Positions 36,063 through 44,258 of a stretch of 64,000 nt of DNA are shown one piece after another. The notes beneath the pieces were generated by a model. The model had not been told where the DNA came from. It was given only the letters and a program-made list of their open reading frames with translations, and searched no databases. The position numbers were made by a program, and so were the translations under genes. Origin of the DNA: Streptomyces tropicalis (GTDB lineage Bacteria; Actinomycetota; Actinomycetes; Streptomycetales; Streptomycetaceae); the NCBI RefSeq assembly GCF_029269835.1, contig NZ_JARJBB010000023.1:1-64000 (forward strand). Direction: 5' to 3'. Position 1 is the stretch's first letter. Each line of letters starts with the position of its first letter.

Positions 36063-36781
36063 CTACCCGTCGGCGCGGTCGTCGTCAGCGTCCGGCTGCG
36101 CGGGCAGGGCCCGGCCGGCGGACACCGATTCCACTTCGCCGATGTCCTGCGGCGTGAGGTCGAGGTCGGAGGCCTCCGCGTCGCCGCGTCCCTCTGCCTC
36201 TCTGCGAGCCTTGCGTCGGTCACGGAGAAGCGAGAAGACGACGGCGGCGAAATAGAGCACCTAGATCGGTGCGGCCAGCGCCAGCATGGACAGCGGGTCC
36301 GTGCTCGGCGTCGCCACAGCCGAAAAGGCCGTGATCCCCAGGATCATGCCGCGCCACCAGCCGAGCTTCCGCCGGCCGGACACTCCCCCGCTGAGGTTCA
36401 GCATCACCAGCAGCAGCGGGATCTCGAAGGAGAGACCAAAGGCAACCACCATGCGGGTGACGAGGTCGAGCAGATCATCCAGCGGCAGCAGGTTGCTCAC
36501 CCCGTGCGGGGTGAAGCCGATCAATACCTTCGCGGTCGTGGGCAGCACCTGGTAGGCGAAGAAGACGCCGCCGAAGAACAGCGGGACGCCCGCGCCGACG
36601 AACGCCCAGGCGTACTTCCGCTCGTGCTTGTGCAGGCCCGGGGGCAACGAACGCCCACAGCTGGTACAGCCATACCGGTGAGGCCGGCACGACGCCAGCC
36701 ATTGCGAAGCTCACGAAGGTGCTCCGCGAGCGGCATCCATCCCCCGGAATCCTTCTTCTTGTTGCGGGCTGACTGGGGCAC
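36063..36781 (-). pseudogene. tatC: tatC pseudogene (twin-arginine translocase subunit)
   Basis: The GTG at 36781 begins VPQSARNKKKDSGGWMPLAE, HL. A deletion of about 50 residues then joins, out of frame, to FAMAGVVPASPVWLYQLWAF. A further one-base shift leads to GLHKHERKYAWAFVGAGVPL, the TatC core (LLPLDDLLDLVTRMVVAFGL, SFEIPLLLVMLNLSGGV, TPSTDPLSMLALAAPI). There TAG (36261-36263) replaces the Trp of the conserved PIWVLYF, and the same frame continues VLYFAAVVFSLLRDRRKARR to a stop at 36063. A deletion, a frameshift and a nonsense codon mean no TatC can be made. It is a second copy in decay, assuming the essential genes lie elsewhere. Confidence 0.92.
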
Positions 36782-37165
36782 TCGAGGTCCTCATCCCGTG
36801 CGCCGGACCGGAGACTGCCGGCCCTGCGTTCGTACGTGATCGTCTCCGTTGCCCGGTGGGGCGCGAACTCGCCACGGCGTGGGTTGCTGCCGGTCGCGCG
36901 TCCGGGAGGCAGTTGGTTCAGGTCGGCACCACGTACGGCGAGCTGATCTGTCCTGCCCCGCGCGAGGGTGGGCGGCTCACGACCCCAGACCGTCCACTGT
37001 GACGCGCCGCGACCGGGCCGGGAAGCCGCCCCGCTCCGGCCAAGACGCCGGCCGATACTGCGGACAACGGCGCGGGGGGCTCGGCAGCCCAGGAGGTGAG
37101 CCGTCGGAGGAGGCTTCGGGCAGCGTCCCGTGCGGAGGATCAGCCAGGGGAGCGCAGGACCGGGC
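36782..37165. other. Spacer between tatA and the tatC pseudogene, no gene seen
   Basis: The two genes are normally adjacent. This 384-base stretch has no recognisable coding sequence and may be expanded or rearranged DNA. Confidence 0.5.
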
Positions 37166-37459
37166 TCAGTCTCGGTGGCTGGTCGTGCTGTCCGTGGGCA
37201 CGGCGCGGGCCGTGGCGGTGTCTTCGGGAGCGCCCGAGATCGTCCGCGGTCCCGGTGCAGGCTCGGGCTCGGGCTCGGGGCGTGGCTCGTTCGAGGCGCC
37301 GTCGTCTTTCATGGCCTTGGTCTCGCTCTTGAGGATTCGCAGGGACTTGCCCAGCGCCCGGGCCGTGTCGGGTAGTTTCTTCGAGCCGAAGATCAAAACC
37401 ACTACCGCGACCAGGATCAGCAGGTGCCAGGGCTCCAGCGCATTGCGGAACATCGTCAC
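37166..37459 (-). CDS. tatA: TatA/E-family twin-arginine translocase subunit
   Basis: 97 residues from the ATG at 37459 (next ATG two codons on). One N-terminal membrane helix (PWHLLILVAVVVLIFGSKKL), a hinge with the conserved Phe-Gly, then the amphipathic helix LPDTARALGKSLRILKSETK and an acidic/Pro-rich tail (EPRPEPEPEPAPGPR). This is the complete TatA architecture. It is co-directional with the dead tatC downstream, so it is likely the surviving half of a duplicated tatAC pair. Confidence 0.92.
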   Translation of the reverse strand: MTMFRNALEPWHLLILVAVVVLIFGSKKLPDTARALGKSLRILKSETKAMKDDGASNEPRPEPEPEPAPGPRTISGAPEDTATARAVPTDSTTSHRD

Positions 37460-37900
37460 CCCAACCCTTCGAACGTATGTTTGCTACGGTGCGTAACCGT
37501 ACAACCTTGGGGCGCCGCCGCAACCGCGGGGAGACCGATCGGCAACAGGCCTACGACGAGGCGAAGTTCGCTGCCTGTGACCTGAATGGCCACGCGCTCC
37601 GGCTGCCCGGCCCGCAGGGTGTGCGGCGGCGTTCGGCCCGGTCGGCCCCTCAGCCGTGGTTCCTGGGAGCAATCGCGTTCGGGCACCTGGAGCGGCTGGT
37701 GGGTCTGCGCGTTCGGCCATGGTGGGTTCATCGCCTCTCCCCGGCATGACCGGTCCTGCCGCAGGCCGGCGCAAGGTTCACGCAGGGCTCTCGGACGTGA
37801 GAGGCGAGGCGAGTGGGATCGGTCGGTTGCTGTGGGGACGTTCCGGGTGTCGACGTCCTTGCGGGTCATGTGTCCTTCTTCCCGAGGGGGTGGGGTCGGT
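37460..37900. other. No convincing gene
   Basis: Upstream region of tatA and downstream region of the next operon. The open frames are Pro/Arg-rich shadows. Confidence 0.5.
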
Positions 37901-38587
37901 TCAGGTTCCGGGGCGCCCGGCGGCCGTCCAGGCGGCGTACTCCTGGCGGACGTAGAGACGGCGGCTGGGGGTGAGCGTGATCGCGTCGGGGTGGTGCGGG
38001 CCGGCCACCAGGTCGGGATGGCGGCGGTCGTGCAGGACGAGTTGTTCGGCGGTTTGTGCGGCGGCCGCGACCAGGGCGGGGCCGGGGTCGTCCAGGGCCA
38101 TCCGGTCCATGAGGGAGGCCCGGCGTAGCAGCCAGGCGCGTTCGGCGGCCGGTGCATCGACCGGGGGGCCGGTGACGGACCTGGTCCGGCGGCCGTCGCG
38201 CTCGGCACCGAGGGCGAGTACTTGGTGCATCTCGCGGCGCAGGTCGGGGGCGTTCGCATACGCCTCGTGCGGGGGCGGGGCGGCCATGTCCTCGGCACAT
38301 TTCGGGCTGCCCTCCACGCTCACACCTCCGCCGCAGCGTCGGCACAGCACCGTGTCGTGGTCGGGACCGCCGTGATCGGGGGCCCGCAGGTTCACCCGGG
38401 ACCGCGTGGGCACCTGGGCCGGGTCCGGGCAGCCGTCGACGGGGCGCGGCCTGTTGGTCGCGGAGGCCCACTCGGAGGGGTCGTCGGGTGACCCGGCGCC
38501 GCAGCCGCCCACGGTGGTCTGTCGTTGTGCTGCAGTGTCGGCCCCGGCGGAGGGCCGCGGCCCGTGCGGAACGTCCGGTCCGGTCAT
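37901..38587 (-). CDS. Hypothetical protein coupled to a HATPase gene
   Basis: ATG at 38587 overlaps the stop of the upstream HATPase gene (ATGA). The 228-residue product has a disordered N-terminus and a possible zinc knuckle (CRRCGGGVSVEGSPKCAED). A helical domain then includes EAYANAPDLRREMHQVLALG, AWLLRRASLMDRMALDDPGP and AAAQTAEQLVLHDRRHPDLV, ending in LYVRQEYAAWTAAGRPGT. No catalytic motif is seen. Pairing of such a helical protein with a GHKL ATPase is common in Streptomyces and suggests a regulatory unit; its target is unknown. Confidence 0.7.
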   Translation of the reverse strand: MTGPDVPHGPRPSAGADTAAQRQTTVGGCGAGSPDDPSEWASATNRPRPVDGCPDPAQVPTRSRVNLRAPDHGGPDHDTVLCRRCGGGVSVEGSPKCAEDMAAPPPHEAYANAPDLRREMHQVLALGAERDGRRTRSVTGPPVDAPAAERAWLLRRASLMDRMALDDPGPALVAAAAQTAEQLVLHDRRHPDLVAGPHHPDAITLTPSRRLYVRQEYAAWTAAGRPGT

Positions 38588-39012
38588 GGCGAGCACCTCA
38601 GGCAGGCGCGGACTTCGCGGCCGCTGCGCGTCTGGTGCACCTGCGTGGACTGGGCGAGGTACTGGACGATGCCGGTACCTCGGCCGTGTTCGTCGGAGGC
38701 GATGTCGGGGCGGTGGCGCTCCACGGCCTTGCCGGAGTCGGTGACCACGATGTGCAGTGTGCCGTCGTCGAGGGCGAGCTGGAGGGTCATGCGTTCTCGG
38801 CCGTACTGGGCGGCGTTGGTGGCGAGTTCGTCGACGATGAGAACGGCGGAGTCCCGCTCGCTCGCGGGCACACTCCAGGTCGTGAGCAGATCGGCCGCGA
38901 AGTGACGGGCGGCAGAGACGTGTGCCTCCTGGGCGGACAGGGTGAGCAGCGCCTGGTGACGGCAGGGCCGGCCGAGCAGTGAGCTCGGGCTGGGGGAATC
39001 GGTCACGAACAT
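38584..39012 (-). CDS. HATPase-type ATP-binding regulator
   Basis: 142 residues from the ATG at 39012. N-box VLIVDELATNAAQYGRERMT and G-box IASDEHGRGTGIVQYLAQ define a single GHKL ATPase domain of the RsbW/SpoIIAB type, with no sensor or dimerisation region. It is the first gene of a two-gene operon with the hypothetical protein that follows. A second independent HATPase gene is at 29.2 kb. Confidence 0.85.
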   Translation of the reverse strand: MFVTDSPSPSSLLGRPCRHQALLTLSAQEAHVSAARHFAADLLTTWSVPASERDSAVLIVDELATNAAQYGRERMTLQLALDDGTLHIVVTDSGKAVERHRPDIASDEHGRGTGIVQYLAQSTQVHQTRSGREVRACLRCSP

Positions 39013-39663
39013 GGTCTTCTGGCTCTTCCGTGGATGTGCGGAGACCGGAGGGGGAAGACCGCCAACAACCTCGGGGCGGTCGGTGGGCCGGATCCTGGAC
39101 GGGCGCGCTCATTCAGTTCCACGGGCGGCGCATGCCGAACGGTTCGAGCTGTTCACCCCCTTTTGCTCAACTTCTTGCGGATCGGGTCGATGCCGATGGC
39201 CGGGCTAACCTCACTCGCCTCTGTCAGGGCTCGACGGCGCCGTAACCGGCCGGACTGGGCACCGGCAACGCGGTCCTCACGTCAGTGGACCCTCTTGGCG
39301 TCCCTGAGGGGGCACCGTTGAGCTGGACGTACATCCCTGCCCGCGGCCGGCCCTCTCGTGGCGGCCCCCGGCGTGCAGATGGCCCGGATCCCCTTCATCG
39401 CTCCGGGCTGCACGGATTTCGCAAAAGAAGGAGAGCCGAGGTCGTCGGCCCTCTGGTGAACCCCGTACCTCTGCTCACGTGAGGGGGCAGGGAAGACCTT
39501 GGCCAGGCCCTCCTGAGACGCAGGGCGCCGTCACCGGCCGCCCGGAGGGGGCGTACGCCTCGTCGGCCCTCTCACGCATCACGTGCGGCTGAGGACCGGC
39601 CCGGTTCGCGGGAGCCGACGGTGAGAGCGATCAACTCCCGGCAGCCGTGGGGCGCTGTCAGCT
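39013..39663. other. No convincing gene
   Basis: Upstream region of the HATPase operon followed by unassigned sequence. Open frames have no family signature. Confidence 0.45.
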
Positions 39664-40261
39664 TCAGCGGCCGACGGCACCGACAAGGTCGACCAGCGCC
39701 GTGAGGAGGGCCGCGAGAGTCATCGCCATGGTTGCTGGCACTCCAAGGAATCGCTCCTCCCGAGGATGTTGCTGACGGGCGAGCCTGAGGGCCACCCACG
39801 CTCCCTGCGCGAGTACCCCGGCAACGAATGCCGGCAGCAGCGACATGAGACCGTTCGGGATGGGCAGCGCACTGGCCACCAAGGCGCCCGCGGCCGGACC
39901 AGGCAGGCCAGCCCGATCCAGGGCGCCACTCGCCGGCGCGGCTGCGCCCGAGCAGGGCGGCGAGTGCCAGACCTTCGCTCGCGGCATGTACCAGCAGCGC
40001 CGACACCACGACAAAAGAGGCGGTCAGCGCCAGAGTCGCCCCCTCCAGGAACCGGTGCAGGGCGAGCCCGGATGCCGCGCCGATGCCACCGGCGCGGCCC
40101 AGCTCGCACGGGCAGCCCATACGGACCACGACGCCGACAGCCGCATACGAGGCGAGCGCGGTGACCGGCACCACCCACAGCGGCACAGCGGCCCCATGTG
40201 CCCACTCCCACGCGTCGGGCAGAAGATCGAGAACAGCGATGATCGAACACGGAGCTGCTGC
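39664..40261 (-). pseudogene. ZIP-family metal transporter-like pseudogene
   Basis: From about 40261 the minus strand reads IIAVLDLLPDAWEWAHGAAV, PLWVVPVTALASYAAVGVVV and HRFLEGATLALTASFVVVSA, LLVHAASEGLALAALLG: a His-containing helix pair (HRFLEGA, HAASEG) as in ZIP-type transporters. Near 39950 the frame shifts and continues GALVASALPIPNGLMSLLPA, FVAGVLAQGAWVALRLARQQ to a stop at 39664. The N-terminus is missing: a stop lies at 40262 and no start codon is in frame. Dead by truncation and frameshift. Confidence 0.7.
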
Positions 40262-40503
40262 TCAAGAGCCGCCGGGTGGTGCCGGGCCGGCTGACCGCAG
40301 CCGGGTTGGCCTTCACCCATCCCCAGTGGGAGAAGCCCCCGACGTCACTCGTACAGCGGGCCAGACCGGTTCGTGCGGCATCGCGGCGGGCCCGTAAATC
40401 GAGCCGCGCTGTGTAGACGACCACGAGAAACGGACCAGAGCCGGTTCTCGTACACAGAGCGACACATCAGTGACCCTCCTGGATCCACAGCCCGAGGGAC
40501 CTG

Positions 40504-40596
40504 CCCGCCATCCCCACAGACGCGGGGAGCACGCAGTTCGGACCGTAGCCGACGGCGGACGGGTGGGGACCATCCCCCGCCAGCGAGCGGGAGCAC
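40504..40596 (+). CRISPR. Two degenerate type I-E CRISPR repeats (left block)
   Basis: Units at 40504-40532 and 40566-40596 both contain CCATCC near the start and a GAGCAC end with an intervening inverted repeat. They are separated by a 33-base unique stretch. They match the Streptomyces type I-E repeat (GGGACCATCCCCGC.../...GCGGGGAGCAC) at roughly three quarters of positions; the second has a two-base insertion. Same orientation as the block at 41403. Confidence 0.65.
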
Positions 40597-40681
40597 CGCG
40601 CCTCTGGCCCTGAGCCATCCCAGGACCTGGGGCCACCCCGTCGTCACGCCGGATGAAACGGTGCCAGGGGCTGCAGCGATG

Positions 40682-41059
40682 TCACGTCGCGGTGGGCCAG
40701 GTCCGCAGCAGAGCGGCGATCCTGCCCGCGGTACAGGCGGGGTCGAGGAGCAGGTCCTTGAGAGCGATGGCATCCTCGCGGGCGGGCTTGACCGGAATCC
40801 CGGCGGCTTCGAGGTACATGACACCAGACGCGGCAGCCACGGCCAGGTTGGAGCGCTCCAACCAGCGGCACCGACCCAACGTGTGCACCAAGGCCGCAGC
40901 TTTGGCGTAGGGGCCCTCGTAGACGGGCTGCTCGAACAGCTCGGCCTGGTGGCGGGCGACCGCCGAGACAGGAACTCCGTAATCGTCAGGAGCCGGATCA
41001 TCCGCCCCGGCAGCCTCGGCGACCTGCAGGATCCAGGGAACATCGATGTGCAGATCCAT
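40682..41059 (-). CDS. Fic/Doc-like toxin of a type II toxin-antitoxin pair
   Basis: ATG at 41059 overlaps the antitoxin stop (ATGA); 125 residues. The start LHIDVPWILQVAEAAG, then VPVSAVARHQAELFEQPVYE, AYAKAAALVHTL and RSNLAVAAASGVMYLEAAGI, fit the Doc-type fold found in Streptomyces TA loci. The Fic active-site loop (HPFxDGNKR in Doc) is strongly changed to HTLGRCRWLERSN, keeping only the His and a final Asn. Classic kinase/AMP-transfer activity is therefore uncertain. The pair appears intact. Confidence 0.75.
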   Translation of the reverse strand: MDLHIDVPWILQVAEAAGADDPAPDDYGVPVSAVARHQAELFEQPVYEGPYAKAAALVHTLGRCRWLERSNLAVAAASGVMYLEAAGIPVKPAREDAIALKDLLLDPACTAGRIAALLRTWPTAT

Positions 41060-41298
41060 CAGGCCGCACGCGCTCCCCGAGGCGCCTGCTGGGCCTGCTC
41101 GGCCTCGTCAAAGACCCCCTGGTGCTCGGCCAGGAACCGGGCCGCCGCGTCCACCGCCCGGGCACGCAGACCACTGGCATCGTCCTGCACAAGCCTGGCG
41201 AGATAGTCCCCGATACTCAGCCCCAGGTCAGCGGCACGCCTCCTCGCGAGTTCCGCAACGTCCTCATCCACTCGCGCACCCAGCTGTGTCTTCGCCAT
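41059..41298 (-). CDS. Antitoxin, ribbon-helix-helix-like
   Basis: 79 residues from the ATG at 41298. The N-terminal MAKTQLGARVDEDVAELARR and the AADLGLSIGDYLARLVQDD helix fit a MetJ/Arc-like DNA-binding domain. The C-terminal Ala/Glu/Gln-rich tail would bind the toxin. There is no Shine-Dalgarno sequence, so a leaderless or very short leader transcript is likely. A 16-base perfect palindrome eight bases upstream is an obvious autoregulatory operator. Confidence 0.75.
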   Translation of the reverse strand: MAKTQLGARVDEDVAELARRRAADLGLSIGDYLARLVQDDASGLRARAVDAAARFLAEHQGVFDEAEQAQQAPRGARAA

Positions 41299-41306
41299 AC
41301 CAGCAT

Positions 41307-41322
41307 GGTAACAGCTGTTACC
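41307..41322. promoter_or_regulatory. Toxin-antitoxin operator palindrome
   Basis: GGTAACAGCTGTTACC is a perfect 16-base inverted repeat, eight bases before the antitoxin start codon, where antitoxin binding would block the promoter. Confidence 0.75.
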
Positions 41323-41348
41323 GAGATACCGCGGACCGCCTGCACACC

Positions 41349-41376
41349 CCGGGGCCGCGGCCGGCCGCGGCCCCGG
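41349..41376. repeat. Perfect 28-base palindrome
   Basis: CCGGGGCCGCGGCC at 41349-41362 is followed immediately by its exact complement to 41376, with no loop. It lies between the toxin-antitoxin promoter and the right CRISPR-like block. It could be a bidirectional terminator or a recombination/replication hot spot. Confidence 0.8.
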
Positions 41377-41402
41377 CACAACTGATGAACGATCGGCGCT
41401 TC

Positions 41403-41547
41403 GGAACCATCCCCGCGAACGCAGGGAGCACTCCGGATCGGAGCGCCCGTCCAGCTTGAACGGGGAACCATCCCCGAGCGGAGCACCCGTCGACCACGAT
41501 GCCGGGGTTGTGGTCGACGGGACCATCCCTGCAGACGCGGAGAGCAC
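41403..41547 (+). CRISPR. Three degenerate type I-E CRISPR repeats (right block)
   Basis: Units at 41403-41431 (29 bases), 41464-41486 (23 bases, a six-base internal loss) and 41519-41547 (29 bases) are separated by two spacers of exactly 32 bases (41432-41463, 41487-41518). The first and third match the Streptomyces I-E repeat at about 26 and 25 of 29 positions, each with an ACCATCC start and GAGCAC end. Spacing of 61 is the hallmark of type I-E arrays. No cas gene is in the window. Confidence 0.8.
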
Positions 41548-41768
41548 GGTGGCAACGGCACCGCGGGCGCCACCGCGGATGTGGGTGTGATCGTGAGGGA
41601 CACCCGGGCAAGAGCCGAGGAGCCTACCCGAACCGGCCGACCTCAGACAGCTACGCAACTACCTACTTCGACTGCCAGTCACCCTGACAAGCGGCTGGCA
41701 GTATCGCATCCGCGGCGTTCCCAGCAGGCACATCCGGTCCAAGCCGCGCTCGGCCGCCGCAGCAATTC

Positions 41769-41910
41769 TCACGAATCGAGTACGGCGGCGACAGCCTCGA
41801 TCTCGACGAGCTGGTCCCTGTAGCCGAGCACAGTGACGCCCAACAAAGTGCCAGAGACGTCATGGTCAGCGAACGAGTCCCGGACTACCTCCCAGGCCGC
41901 CACCAACAGG
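41769..41910 (-). pseudogene. RidA-family C-terminal fragment
   Basis: The minus strand reads VVRDSFADHDVSGTLLGVTV, LGYRDQLVEIEAVAAVLDS to a stop at 41769. This is the end of a RidA/YjgF-type enamine deaminase (VPGTLLGV..LGY.DQLVEIEAVA). Upstream the frame is joined to the MFS pseudogene, so the first two thirds are missing. Confidence 0.75.
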
Positions 41911-42850
41911 TGCCTCCCGATGGCGGACTGCGAACAATGCAACCCATTGGGGTCCCTCACCGGTCCCGGCCAGGAGTACGGCCAGGAGTACGGCCAGGAT
42001 GAGCACACCTGGTCGACCCCATATGGCCAAGGACGACGCCGCAGCCTGGGCAAGGGCACTGGCCCAGATAACCGTGTCGGGGGCGACCGAACGTGGAAAC
42101 CGCGCGAGTACGGCGTTGGCCATCAGAGCGGAGATCGCTGTGCAGGAGAGCAGCACCGCGCCCCGGCCGGATCCGCCCAGGAGCGGAATGCAGGCCGCCA
42201 GCATGCCCTGCGCCGCACACGAGAGGACCGAGGTGAGGCTCGCTCGGGCCCACGACGCTCTTCCGGTGACGACCCGCAGACCGACAGCAAGATCGCTGAC
42301 CACTGAGGTTGTCTGAGCGCACCGCGCCCGACTGGGAAGGGTGGGCAGCATCCAGGCAGCAGGCAGTGCCAAGCCGATGAGTACCGCGGAGACCACCACG
42401 GCTGTCGTGGCCCCCAGCGTCTGCGCCACGCCGCCGGCGAGAGCCGGACCGGCCAGACTCGCCACGCTGAACGTCACGGCATCGAGCACGTTTGCCCGGG
42501 ACAGGCGGTCGCCCAGCACCACACAGGGAAGTTGGGCCAGTCCATCCTCCCGGCAGGGCCGGCCCCAGCAGCCCCGTCACCAGACCGATCGGAATCGTGA
42601 CACCGAACGGCAACCGGTCCAGTCCCACGAGAACCATCACCAGCCCCGCCGCATAGAGAACGAGGGCTGCGGCCAGCAGGCGTCCCCGCCGTCCCGCTCT
42701 GTCAAGGAGCGCTCCGAGCACCGGCCCACCTACGCGACAGAGAGCGTGCTGCCCGCGAGCAGTGACGACGCGTCGACGGTCGACAGGAGTTCACGTCGAG
42801 GGCGGCGCCACGGCTGCTCCGGGCGAGGCGGCCGGCCCACGTCCGCGGAC
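41911..42850 (-). pseudogene. MFS transporter pseudogene
   Basis: On the minus strand SSLLAGSTLSVA is followed by TAG and VGGPVLGALLDRAGRRGRLL, AAALVLYAAGLVMVLVGLDR. After a frameshift near 42545 come VVLGDRLSRANVLDAVTFSV and ASLAGPALAGGVAQTLGATT, then several more hydrophobic segments to GEGPQWVALFAVRHREAP near 41911. The GALLDRAGRRGRLL loop is the MFS motif-A-like sequence. Both ends are missing and the 3' end is spliced into the RidA scrap. Confidence 0.75.
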
Positions 42851-42943
42851 TCGGTCCACCTATGAGCCGAGCCAGGCCTACCTGTCGGACTTCCAGGAAG
42901 ACCTCAATTGCCACCTCACCCAACTACCCTCTTGCGCCAACAG

Positions 42944-42958
42944 GTTTGTATTGCAAAC
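42944..42958. promoter_or_regulatory. Operator-like inverted repeat of the wHTH operon
   Basis: GTTTGTATTGCAAAC (five-base arms around TATTG) is centred about 16 bases upstream of the ATG at 42967. It is a likely binding site for the regulator encoded by the second gene of the same operon. Confidence 0.6.
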
Positions 42959-42966
42959 ATAACCGC

Positions 42967-43692
42967 ATGGCAGACATGTCGGCGCCTTCGACAGGCACAC
43001 CTCAGGAGCTTCTGGCCACCGCCCGTGAGCTCACCCGACGGGTGCGCGAAGCCCACCGCGGCATCTGGTTCCCGCTTCTCCTGCTCGGCCTCGTGCACCT
43101 CGCGGCGATCCCCTTCTACCGCTACGGCCCTCACCCCATGACCTGCAGACCCGAGCTACCGGTGGGTAACTCAAGTATCACGTTCTGCAATCACTACGCC
43201 ACCTGGTCCTTCATCTACTGGCCGGTCGCTCTCATGCTGGCGTACGTGGCGATCTGCGGCTTCTACGTGAGCAGGTCCCGGCGGCGCGGCATCGGAACCC
43301 GGGTATGGTCCTACGTTCTTGCGGGGACCACCCTCGGCCTAGTCCTCACCGGTACTTCGCTGTGGGCGGTGCACCACCCGCTGGCGCAGGAAGGAAGCCT
43401 CAACGGCATCCACATTCCAGGGAGCGCCTCAAGCGCCGAATTCCTGTACCGCGTGGCAACTCCAGCCGTCGCCATCGGCCTGGGCCTGCTGGTCCTTGCC
43501 CGAGTGGAGCGGAGTTGGGCGCTAGCGGCCTTCGCGCTCGGCTACCTGACGATCGTGCTGCTGCCGCGTGACCTCAGCCAGTTCATCACAGCTCCGTCGA
43601 TGTGGACCGACCTGCCACATCTCGTCGTCAACGGCAGCGTGCTGCTGATCGGGGCCGCCGGATTCGCCCTGTCCAGGCGGCGAACAACGTGA
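42967..43692 (+). CDS. Multi-pass membrane protein, co-transcribed with a wHTH regulator
   Basis: The ATG at 42967 gives MADMSAPSTGTPQELLATAR; an alternative ATG is three codons on. About 241 residues with six or so membrane segments, including GIWFPLLLLGLVHLAAIPFY, WSFIYWPVALMLAYVAICGF, VWSYVLAGTTLGLVLTGTSL, VATPAVAIGLGLLVLARV and LVVNGSVLLIGAAGFALSRR. A Cys-containing outer loop (MTCRPELPVG...ITFCNHYATW) lies between the first two. Family not recognised. Its stop overlaps the start of the regulator gene (GTGA). Confidence 0.75.
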   Translation: MADMSAPSTGTPQELLATARELTRRVREAHRGIWFPLLLLGLVHLAAIPFYRYGPHPMTCRPELPVGNSSITFCNHYATWSFIYWPVALMLAYVAICGFYVSRSRRRGIGTRVWSYVLAGTTLGLVLTGTSLWAVHHPLAQEGSLNGIHIPGSASSAEFLYRVATPAVAIGLGLLVLARVERSWALAAFALGYLTIVLLPRDLSQFITAPSMWTDLPHLVVNGSVLLIGAAGFALSRRRTT

Positions 43693-44021
43693 ACCATCCC
43701 TCCAACGGACTCGACGACGTCGTTCACCAGAGGGTCAGGCTGGGCATCCTGGCGATCGCTCACGAGGCTCGACGCGTGGAGTTCGGCTTTCTGCGCAGCA
43801 CTCTCGACCTGACCGCCGGCAACCTCAGCCAGCACTTGGCCGTACTCGAGAAGGTCGGACTCGTAGAGATCGAGAAGGGCTACGAGGGGAAACGTGGCCG
43901 CACCTGGGTCCACCTCACCCCCGCCGGAGAGAACGCTCTGAGCAACGAGATCAACCAGCTCAAGCGGCTCATCCACCAAGTCGAACACAGTACCGATCAG
44001 AGCGGCCACTTGCCCACCTGA
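43689..44021 (+). CDS. Winged-helix transcriptional regulator
   Basis: GTG at 43689 overlaps the membrane-protein stop; 110 residues. The fold is a small winged HTH: VHQRVRLGILAIAHEARRVE, FGFLRSTLDLTAGNLSQHLA, VLEKVGLVEIEKGYEGKRGR, TWVHLTPAGENAL, as in the MarR-like regulators that control adjacent membrane proteins. Translational coupling and the inverted repeat upstream of the operon suggest autoregulation. Confidence 0.88.
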   Translation: MNHPSNGLDDVVHQRVRLGILAIAHEARRVEFGFLRSTLDLTAGNLSQHLAVLEKVGLVEIEKGYEGKRGRTWVHLTPAGENALSNEINQLKRLIHQVEHSTDQSGHLPT

Positions 44022-44050
44022 TCTCGACGGACCACACCATCAGCAGCGAC

Positions 44051-44078
44051 GCAGGCCCCCTCCTCGGAGGGAGCCTGC
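44051..44078. terminator. Stem-loop terminator
   Basis: GCAGGC...CCCTCC at 44051-44063 pairs with GGAGGG...GCCTGC at 44066-44078 with one mismatch, 30 bases after the regulator gene. Confidence 0.65.
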
Positions 44079-44258
44079 GCATGTTCCACGCTGGGAAAAC
44101 CATGCGAGACCCACTCCACAAGAAAACGAAACGGCGCACGAGTCTCGCGGGACCGCCTTTTTGATCTCGATCCCCATGGAGAAGAGGTGATCACCTCTTC
44201 CTGTCGAAGTGTGATGCATGGAGGTAGGTCGACAGGAAGCGGCCTTGGGTCTACCGGC

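Noticed and set aside
40611..40638. A possible third CRISPR-like unit after the left block (CCATCC...GGGGCCAC)
   Set aside because: It starts 45 bases after the previous unit rather than about 61 and shares only the first few bases, so it was not counted.
41597..41625. A possible fourth unit after the right block (GGGACACCC...GAGGAGCC)
   Set aside because: Spacing of 78 instead of 61 and weak similarity.
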